Below are positions 56,008-64,000 of a stretch of 64,000 nucleotides of DNA, one piece after another. The notes beneath the pieces are model-generated. The model did not search any database and was not told where the DNA came from. It was given only the letters and a program-made list of their open reading frames with translations. Source of the DNA: Phyto melanocephala (taxonomy: Eukaryota > Arthropoda > Insecta > Diptera > Rhinophoridae); NCBI GenBank assembly GCA_941918925.1, contig OW799234.1, positions 82,126,997-82,190,996 of the forward strand, given 5' to 3'. Positions within the stretch are counted from its first letter, which is position 1. Every line of letters starts with the position of its first letter. Both the position numbers and the translations under genes were made by a program.

Positions 56008-56400
56008 AAAAATATATTTGGCAAATAACTGCCGATTAGTGACCAATTTACGAATAGCCCTAGAGGCATTTCTATAAATAGTAGCAAAGGTGTCTAAAGG
56101 CTAAAAAATTTTGATTTTTATTTGATACAAAATCGAAACTAACACGTTTTTTTGCTCATATCTGAGAAAGTTATGGGGCGATTGTGCTGGATTTTAATAG
56201 CTATTTATTGCTGAATATTTTTAAAAGAGTGATACAACATACTGGTCTGTGCAATTTGTTGGGGTGCATGGGTGTAGCTAAACATTTTCCTGGAGTTGGC
56301 AAAAGTTACAGAAACTTTTAACTTTATGGGGTTGGAAATTAATATTTTAGATATTACAAACGGAGAGAATGATAAACTTGGCATAGCAAGCATGAGCAAA

Positions 56401-57165
56401 TACCATACACCAACTAGATATTATTAGTTTTTGGTACAACTTCTCTACACCATTACTACCACGAACAAAAAACCAACAACAACACAATAAAATTTTGCTA
56501 ATTTGATTTTAGATAAAAATGTCCACCAGTCAGCCAGTCATAGTCTGTGCTTTTATGCTTTTTACCATTTTCTAGGCGATTTATAGCTCCCCAGTGTAGT
56601 TTTTTTTTGCGATAAGGTAATTTTATTCGTTTCATTAAAAACATATTTGCTTTACGAAAAGAAAAAAAAAATAAGTTTGATGGTCTTTTATTAGCAGCAG
56701 CTGGGGATAAGTCAAACAGCCTACAACAATACACTGGGTTTCATTATTGTAGTTATATTTACTTAATTATTGTTCTTCTATCTCTTAAGTAGAAAAAAAC
56801 CTATAACAGTTTTGAAAATTATATAACAACGATAACTGCTATGATCTCTTAATTTGAAAACTTTAAGAAATTACTGCGTTTATTTAAGAAGTTAGTGCTT
56901 TAAAGAATAAAAAAGTCATTTACAGTTTCGACATTAATGTTTGTTTGGGTAAAACTAGTGATGAAAAGTTTTTTAATGAGAAAAGCCTATAATCATAAAT
57001 TGCAAAGCAACACAATTTAGTCAATCTAGTCGATAAAATGTAAGGTTAGTGTGTATAAACCAACAGTTATTATCCTCTTAAAGAATTTTAAAATTTGTAC
57101 ACGGGACAGTTGCCACCTTGAATTTACAAAAAGAGACTTACAAAATGTCTATATAGATACAAATT
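56401..57165. other. Unassigned stretch, no gene seen
   Basis: AT-rich. The minus-strand frame 56734-56498 (78 codons) has no recognised domain. Confidence 0.4.
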
Positions 57166-57193
57166 TATGTTCGCCTGTGGTATCATGGGTATA

Positions 57194-57353
57194 CAGTTGA
57201 ATCACTCATTACGGACATTTTACTTAAGCGGAAGTCCATTTTGCACGGACACTACTGGCCGGTCCCGACATTGCATTATCTTGACCGGACGATCCTCTTG
57301 TGCGGACACATTTCAATTGTCTCTTTAGTGTCCGCTCAAGAGAGGTTCCACTG
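57194..57353. mobile_element. pogo-like MITE
   Basis: 160-bp insert with imperfect inverted ends CAGTTGAATCACTCATTACG and (complement of the right end) CAGTGGAACCTCTCTTGAGC, both leading into CGGACA. TA lies directly at the left end, and at the right end after two extra bases. CAGT termini and TA target are features of pogo/Tigger elements. It lies inside the word GGGTATATAG of a DINE-like element. Confidence 0.5.
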
Positions 57354-57612
57354 CATATAGTTTTGTCATTATGTTTGTAATTTCTACAATATTCCTTTTC
57401 AACCCCATAAAGTATATATTTTCTGAAAGCTTATGACTAAGGAAGTAGATCGAACTATGTCCGATTTTCCATGTGTTAATTAAAATCAACTTTTAGAAGC
57501 CTTTACAAGTTGCACAGACCTGTAAGTGGTATCAAGGATTTTAAAATATAAGGCAACGACTGACTATTAAAATCCAGAAAAATCGCCCCATAACTTTCTG
57601 AGATATGAGCTA

Positions 57613-60225
57613 AGAAACATGACAGCATCAGTTTTTTTAATCATTCACTTTGCCGTTGAATATAATGAGGTAATAATAACTGGGGACTTTAATTCGAATC
57701 TTCTTTTAGAATCAGTTTTAATTGAAAATATGCTATCTTTTGGACTTACTCCCACCAATACAGTTAATCCAACACACCATACTACAACCAATAGAACTTT
57801 GCTTGACATTTTCTTTGTTTCCAACATATCAAACATTTTATTATATGACCAGGTGTCTGCCTCATGTTTTTCGAAACATGATTTAATATTTTTGACATAC
57901 AACTTTAGAATTCCTCTGTCACAAAAGAAAATTTATTTTCGCGATTTTAGGAACATAAACTATAGTTTACTACAGGAAAATATATCATATATCGATTGGG
58001 AACAGGTTTACTATATGCCATCTGTAGATGACCAAGTATTATTTATTGAAAACAGTATTCAGCATTTGTATGAAAACACAGTTCCAGTTAAATCTATAAG
58101 TACATCCGCTAGTACAAGACCTTGGTTTTCTTCTTATATAAAGTTTCTAATTCATAAGAGGGACCTTGCATACTTAAGGTGGAAACGTTTCAGAACCCCT
58201 GAGTTGAAGGAAGTATTTAAAGCTGCCAGAAAAAAAGTGAATATGAGCATTAGAATTGCAAAAACTGAGTATTATTCGAGACGTTTTGGCTCTGCAGCTG
58301 GTTCCAAGCGAACATGGAAATACATTCGGGAAATTGGTATTGGTAGTACACAAAACGTTCTTAATGACCAAGTAGATGTTGAAGAGCTAAATAGTATCTT
58401 CATGAATATACCTTTTGTAGCGGCAGACGAAAGTTTTTATAATTTTCCCAATTTAGAGTCAAACGATTTTGATATTGGTCATAATGTCTTTAATTTCTCT
58501 TGCGTGAGTCATTCTGAAGTTTATTCATGTTTTAAATTAATTAAGTCAAATGCAGTGGGCTGCGACAATATGCACCCAAAATTTATTCAGATATTACTTC
58601 CAGTACTCCTGCCATATATAACACATTTATTTAACACCATAATAATGACCAGTACTTTTCCGAACAGATGGAAATGTGCAAGGGTAGTTCCTATACCGAA
58701 AACAAATTCAGAATTTAGGCCAATAGCTATCTTGTGTTATTTGTCTAAGGTGCTAGAAAAGATTCTACAAATTCAAATTTCGGGACATATAAAAGGGAAA
58801 AATTATTGTCTGAAAATCAATCAGGTTTTCGCTCTAACCATAGCTGTGTATCTGCCTTATTGGATGTCTCTGAAAATATACGACGTGAACTGGATGAAGG
58901 AAAATTAAATTTCTTAATTCTTCTTGACCACTCAAAAGCCTTCGACACTGTTGACCATGGAACACTTTGCAACAAGCTTCGGCACTTCTTTAATTTCTCT
59001 AACAATTCAACACGTCTTTTGTCTTCATATCTTTCGAATCGTTTGCAATTTGTATCTTCTAATAATTTTCAATCATCTTTAAAACCTTTAACAAGAGGTG
59101 TGCCACAAGGGTCCATTCTGGGACCACTACTTTTTTCAATTTATGCCAATGATTTGCCAAAACAGCTTTTGCATTGCAAAGTTCACATGTATGCAGATGA
59201 TGTACAGTTATATTTGAGCAGTCCAGTACGATCTATTGATGAAAGTGTTGTTAGGGTTAATGATGATTTGGATAGAATTTTTCGTTGGGCAACAGCGAAT
59301 GGACTTTGTTTAAACCCCCATAAATCAAAGTGCCTAATAATTCGGAAGAAAACGATCGAGCCTGTTATCGATGTTAACATTCTAATAAATGGGGAAAGGA
59401 TCAACATCGTTAATGTTGCAAAAAACCTTGGAATAGTGTTTAATAATACACTTACTTGGACAAACCATGTTAATACACTCGTAGGCCAAATTTACATTAA
59501 GCTAAGGTGCCTTTGGCCGACACAATATTTTACTCCCATAGGGATAAGGAAGCTTCTTGCAAAATCCTATCTTCTTCCAGGTTTAATTTACGGCTGTGAG
59601 CTTTTTGCAAGCTGCGACTCAATTAGTAAAAGGAAATTAAACGTTTTATATAATAACATAATTAGATATGTGTATGGCTTGAGAAGATATGACCATGCTT
59701 CTAATTTTTCCGCTCAACTTTACGGTGTTTCCTTTGACAATCTTCTTAACATACGCGTTCTATTATTTTTGCATAAGATTATTTATTCAGAAGCTCCTCA
59801 ATATCTTATAGACAAGATAAGGCTTGCCAGATCGCTTAGAGGGAAAAGGATTATAATTCCTTTACACCGTCTTCTTGTATCTGAATGGCACTTCTTTATA
59901 CACGCGGCGCGTCTTTGGAATATTCTTCCCCAAACTCAACAACTCAATAGCAACGCAAATAGCTTTAAACATTTTTTATTTGATTTTTTTTTGCACAACA
60001 GTAAATTGTTATTAATTGTAATGTATTTGTTATAGTATAATATATTTTTTTTTTATAGTTAATAATATAATAATAATAATATAATATAGCTAAGTGTATG
60101 TAATTGTATTAATGTGTAATCCCTAAATTTAATTTATAAAAACTACTTTCCTATACTTTAAATATAAGATTAAATCTTGTTGTATAGGAATTGACAAATA
60201 AAATAAATAAATAAATAAATATTTT
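57613..60225 (+). mobile_element. 5'-truncated CR1/Jockey-group LINE
   Basis: About 2.6 kb: a partial endonuclease, complete reverse transcriptase region and C-terminus, then a short AT-rich 3' UTR and a tail GACAAATAAAATAAATAAAT (60192-60211). The 5' boundary is near 57613-57650, where DINE-like sequence stops. It is the longest coding remnant of the window and probably a fairly recent insertion. Confidence 0.75.
57640..60035 (+). pseudogene. LINE ORF2: endonuclease (partial) and reverse transcriptase, one frameshift
   Basis: Frame 1 (to 58908) starts within the APE endonuclease. VIITGDFNSNLL holds the GDFN motif, TLLDIFFVSN follows, and SKHDLIFL is the SDH region with lysine in place of the usual aspartate. 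Next come CDNMHPKFI, ARVVPIPK and FRPIAILCYLSKVLEKI, the start of the reverse transcriptase. Near 58800 the frame shifts by one base into 58806-60035: SENQSGFRSNHSC, LDHSKAFDTVDH, RGVPQGSILGPLLF, then the catalytic HMYADDVQLY (YADD at 59190-59201) and a C-terminal region to TAG at 60036. No RNase H follows, unlike the fragments at 30382 and 38120. Confidence 0.8.
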
Positions 60226-60830
60226 TTTAAATATATCATGTTTCTTCAGCATCTTAATAATTTTTGGACACGATAGTGTCACCAAACTGCAAGCCAAATC
60301 GAATATTTTTTTTGAGAAAAACTGATAAATCAGTTTGAAACTAACAGAGATATAAGCACCAAAATATAACCGGTTCGATGTTTTTCCTAAAATTTACAAA
60401 CAAAAATCAAATTTTGTAGCTTCTATACAGCAGAGCCAGTATAGATATCAATTTAAAGGGTTGAACTAGCAGAATTATTTAAAAAATTTTAAATCCACGA
60501 TAGCCGCCACTATAAAATGGCGTACAATAAATTTAAACATGGGTCAAATCTAGTAATTAAAAGCTTACCCCTTCAATATTAGTATTAACACAAAGAGCTT
60601 GATCAGAAGAATGCCGTTAACTCGGTAAACGTTTAAATCTAAGATGGTGTCCTACATAAAATGGCGGATATATGGATTAAAGATAGCAATTACGGACTTC
60701 TCTGCTTAAATCGCCAAAAGATAAGCATCAAATGGAAGGGCTTGTCCAGAAGAATATAGTAGACTTTAAAATCTAAGATGGCTTCCGTAAAGAATGTAGG
60801 ATTTTTTTATCTTAACCTAGCCAAACATTG

Positions 60831-62592
60831 TTTCTTTTTTATTTTTTTTTTAAATTTCTAATTTTTTTAAAATTTAAAAAATTTTTTACGTATAAAGTAT
60901 ACTGAAGATCTGACATAAGACTAGTGAAATTCATACTTAGTATATACCAGCCTAAACCCAATAATCAGTAACTTAAATAATTTTTTTATCAGTTTTTTAT
61001 ATGCGAGAAGCGTAAACTGAATTCTTTTTTTGAATAGGAAAGGTGTATTTATAACTATGCAACAGAATGTATGCTACATATTAATAATGTAGAGGCTCAT
61101 AAATATATCTAAATATTTTTATTTGATAAAATTATGAATTTTTGTGTGTTGTTACTGGGCATTTTATTAAAACACTTTTCAAACTCGTGGCAAGAGTGTT
61201 TAACATGTCAAATAATCGTCCACCCCCCAAGTGACTAATGATTAAATGTGGCAAGTGACTTAACTATGGAGCATAGTAGCCTGTGACGGATTTAAAATAA
61301 ATTTCTAAGACATACATACATAAATTTAGATATAAAAAATAATTGAATAGAAATACTATCAATTAATTTTATGTTTAGCCTAGTCAATGAGAATAAATTA
61401 GTCTAACTGACCAAGTGTTATAACCTTTTTTACGCAGTTAGTATAATTTAAAAAAAAATATTATTTCAAAATTTAATAAAAATATGTATCTCAATCATTA
61501 ATGAGAAAAGTCGGTATTAATATATTCGTGCGCACTCCTGAAATGGCGTAATTACGCGCTAAAGCAAATATAATAAAACAAAACTTTTAAGCTTCCTTTG
61601 CCTCGCTCGTTTCCTTTTCGAAAGAAAGTTAACAATAATTGCCTAAGTGTGGCTGCTATAAAAACGACATTAAGCATAAGTTATCGATTTTCAGGGTCTC
61701 GTTTAGTTTAAATCAATATTTGTATCCTAAAGATACAGGACACTCGATGTGATGGCATTTCGAGCTTAATTCATTTGCTGTTGTATGTTTGTACAGAGTG
61801 TTACCACATACTCTTCATATTTAAAAAAAACACATTAAAAAGTATCCCTAATAAAACATTAGCATTTCACTGAAACGCAATTTATAGATATACATACATA
61901 AGTGCTGGTTAATAAATCAAAAAAGTCTAGTCCTTTGTTTTATGAGATTGTTTTTTTTTATTCTTCAATATTTCATATAATCCTAATGACGTATCATAAG
62001 ACTTTGAATGCCTGCTAGGTTAAGGAAAGTAAAATAACAACAAATAAAAAATGCGGTATTTCTACACAGATAGCAAATGTAAATGGATGCGATAGAAATT
62101 TGATTTCGCAATTTGTTAATCCATATATGTATGTATGTTTGTACGTACATTTGAACGTGTTAATATAAACATAAAAAATATAGATGAGGCGTAGGTAGGG
62201 AAGGGGGATGCAGGAAGCAGGATCAGGAATATAGATCTGTGAAACCGTGCGGAATGATATCATGGAGTATGAAACCCAAAACTTTAATTTCGTTTCTTCA
62301 CTTTTTTAAAACATTGACCCACTTCTATTGGGAAATCTTTAGGAAATTACGAGATAAAAAGGTTTCATCTTATATCAGGATGGCATGAAGAAATAATTTT
62401 AAAATTAGAGAGCTGATAGAGAATAGTAGGCGCTGCCCTCTCAAAAGGAAATATATTAAAAGAAATATTTAGAGAACTGCCTCCGTTATATTTTTTTAAT
62501 AACGTCCGTATCACTTTGATATTAACCCTGGAGTACTAACCATATTTCAGATGTGTTGCAACTAACAATCGTCGATTCGACGAAGACCTACT
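60831..62592. other. AT-rich stretch, no gene seen
   Basis: About 1.8 kb. A TATA-like TATAAAA lies at 61657-61663 in a slightly GC-richer patch (61530-61760), but no coding sequence follows, so it is not called a promoter. Confidence 0.4.
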
Positions 62593-62705
62593 GCCGTATT
62601 CATAAAAAATATTTTAGGTTTATTGAAGGCTTATTTGACAAATTTCTCTACAACATCTGTCAAATAAGCCCTTAATAAACCTAAAATATTTTTTATGAAT
62701 ACGGC
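62593..62705. mobile_element. 113-bp palindromic MITE
   Basis: Arms of about 50 bp are almost perfectly complementary, starting GCCGTATTCATAAAAAATAT at the left and ending TTTTTTATGAATACGGC at the right. The loop is short (CTCTACAACAT). It would fold into a long hairpin as RNA or single-stranded DNA. Superfamily and target duplication are unclear. Confidence 0.65.
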
Positions 62706-62866
62706 CCCTATTCTTTAACTTTTTTTTATAAATTACAATAATTTTTTCTTTACAAAGTCAATCTTGTTGGATTTTGTAACCCCTTATATATTAAAACTGC
62801 TCATAACTAAAGCAACTCAGTAATTAATGTTATAAAAAATGTAAGCGTGACGTCACATGCAATAAG

Positions 62867-63585
62867 AACAAGTAACAGTGCTATATTCGGCCGTGCCGAA
62901 TCTTATATACCCTTCACAACGTGTAGTCATGCAATAACAATTGTTTGTATCACCATTCATCCCATATAAAATACGTGCATACGTACACGTTAGAATAAAT
63001 GTGGCATCGAATCCCAGCTGAGCCAAAAAAATTTTATTTTATTTTATTTAATATATTAATTATATTTTATTATTTTTTTTTATATTTTTTTTAAATTTTT
63101 TTAAAAAATTTTTTTAGAAAAATTTTTAAAAATTTTTTTTAAATTTTTTTTTAAATTTTTTTAAAATTTTTTTTTGTAGTTTTTTTTATTATTTTTTTCT
63201 TATTTTTAATATTTTTTTTTTTTGTATTTTTTTTTGTTTGGTATGTTTTTTACATGTATGTATGTTGTTGTTGTAATTGTGAAAAAAAACGAGGGGCGAT
63301 TGTGCTGAATTTCAATAGCGATTCATTCCTGGATATTTCCAAGAGATTGATACTATATACAGATCTGAGGAACATATAGTTGCTTCTAAAAGTTGATTTC
63401 AACCAACACACGGACAGACGGGCAGACGGATAGACGGACAGACGGTCAGGGCTTAATCGACTCCTCTATTCATAAGCTTTCAGAAAATATATACTTTATG
63501 GGGTCGGAAATAAAAATTGTAGAAATTACAAACGGAATGACAAAGCTATATATACCCTTGTGCACCACAGGTGAAGGGTATAAAA
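62867..63585 (-). mobile_element. DINE-like family A element, subfamily II
   Basis: Plus-strand start AACAAGTAACAGTGCTATAT and perfect hairpin ATTCGGC-CGT-GCCGAAT (62887-62903). GGCATCGAATCCCAGCTGAG follows, then a T-rich tract, a GTCY-type array (63410-63446) and the core. It ends GTGAAGGGTATAAAA. It is a near twin of 23380-24154 but lacks about 37 bp after AAACGAGG (63287-63296). Confidence 0.75.
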
Positions 63586-64000
63586 ATAGCAATAAGAGAG
63601 ATGTGTTCGACGAATTTACCAACGTTCGTACACTAGGGTTTCCTTGTTTATTTGTGTTAGAAGCAGATAGGATGGACATAGTGACACCTCTAAAAATAAG
63701 ACAGAAGGTATTTTAGTTAAAGAGCATTTTTCATTGTGCTATCATATTAAGTACTAGCATATTACCCTACTTCGATAGCGCTCCTTATTGAATACTCAAT
63801 TCCTTTTTTCAATTACTAAATATTTTTTCGTTTAATTTATAGTACTGTAAAGACATAACGGGGTTATATTTTCTATCTGCACTAAGATCAATGCAACTGA
63901 GTTTAAAAATTTTAAATTCATAAATTCAGAAAATTTAAGAAATTACTATAAAAGTAATTAAAGTAACATTAAAGTAATCTTCAAAATTAACTTGGAAAAG
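63586..64000. other. Unassigned stretch, no gene seen
   Basis: AT-rich sequence to the window end; no supported feature. Confidence 0.4.

Larger units (their letters stand above)
53651..56400 (-). mobile_element. DINE-like element, long type, with two interruptions
   Basis: Begins AACAAGTAGCTGTTATATTC (hairpin lost) with internal units to about 53990. It resumes at about 54845 (GGATTTTACTGGTCAAGCCC) and continues through the middle module to 55200. A second DINE-like element is inserted at 55210-56007. The first element then resumes (TGCCGATTAGTGACCAATTT at 56029, core at 56325) and fades near 56400. The 53995-54845 segment is not explained by the family. Confidence 0.6.
57166..60830 (+). 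mobile_element. DINE-like element split by a pogo-like MITE and a LINE
   Basis: The 5' part is 57166-57612: a GGGTATA...TAGTTTTGTCATT start split by the MITE, core CCCATAAAGTATATATTTTC at 57401, then CGCCCCATAACTTTCTGAGA. The LINE follows. The second part is 60226-60830, with middle module words CCTAAAATTTACAAACAAAA and AGCTTCTATACAGC and internal units AAGGGCTTGTCCAG, AAATGGCGGATAT. The hairpin end is missing. About 200 bp of the family between the halves is absent. Confidence 0.55.

Noticed and set aside
61657..61663. TATAAAA in a GC-richer patch
   Set aside because: No coding sequence or convincing initiator downstream; TATA-like words are common in AT-rich DNA.
1..64000. CRISPR arrays, bacterial operons, prophage or toxin systems
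   Set aside because: Nothing of the kind; direct repeats present are transposon-internal or microsatellite, and the sequence is eukaryotic.

Overview
The window looks like non-coding, transposon-packed DNA from a brachyceran fly. It is very AT-rich, has CATA/TATG microsatellites, and carries DD41D (rosa-type) mariner relics, CR1/Jockey-group LINEs and very abundant short elements. Those short elements share the architecture of Drosophila DINE-1/mini-me repeats: a TTATACCC start, GTCY arrays, a CCCATAAAGTATATATTTTCT core and a hairpin end followed by a CTTGTT terminus. The exact family (muscid, calliphorid, tephritid or other) cannot be fixed from sequence alone. No intact conserved host gene was recognised. 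The one host-gene candidate is a weak exon-like stretch at 1651-1920, so the window may be intergenic or part of a large intron.

Layout. 1-4.7 kb: LINE tail, part of a DINE-like element, the exon-like stretch, a dead mariner carrying an unexplained GC-richer block, a small retroposon with a 13-bp target duplication (TSD), and a copy of an unclassified repeat (family C). 5.4-6.6 kb: a better preserved but frameshifted DD41D mariner. 7.9-11 kb: three adjacent DINE-like elements, one carrying a tiny retroposon with an 11-bp TSD. 11.2-12.8 kb: a large inverted composite of family C inside a 13-bp TSD. 12.9-14.5 kb: a non-autonomous hAT with a 12-bp TIR and 8-bp TSD, containing a MITE, a SINE and a 128-bp segment nearly identical to the inverted sequence at 16.15 kb. 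14.5-21.5 kb: mostly AT-rich sequence with relics. 21.6-22.4 kb: an internally deleted PIF/Harbinger element keeping the start of both its genes. 23.4-33.9 kb: DINE-like copies, a TTAA-flanked piggyBac-like MITE and an RNase H-bearing LINE fragment. 34-35.3 kb: two Helitron-like elements joined head to tail. 38-39.3 kb: a second RNase H LINE fragment. 41.2-48.1 kb: DINE-like elements (one with 288-bp central tandem repeats and a captured mariner), a tRNA-derived SINE with a perfect 15-bp TSD, and more mariner relics. 50.5-51.2 kb: a LINE 3' fragment. 51.9-60.8 kb: nested DINE-like elements, a pogo-like MITE and the longest coding remnant, a LINE with endonuclease and reverse transcriptase. 62.6-63.6 kb: a palindromic MITE and a young DINE-like copy.

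Nothing here works together as a pathway. The connections are transposon biology. The SINE at 44.9 kb has a tail resembling the 3' end of the LINE at 30.4 kb, which suggests that LINE machinery moves it. The DINE-like elements act as docking sites for other insertions and have exchanged, captured and inverted internal modules. Strand for DINE-like elements is given so that the hairpin/CTTGTT end is the 3' end. All identifications rest on reading motifs by eye; no database search was possible.
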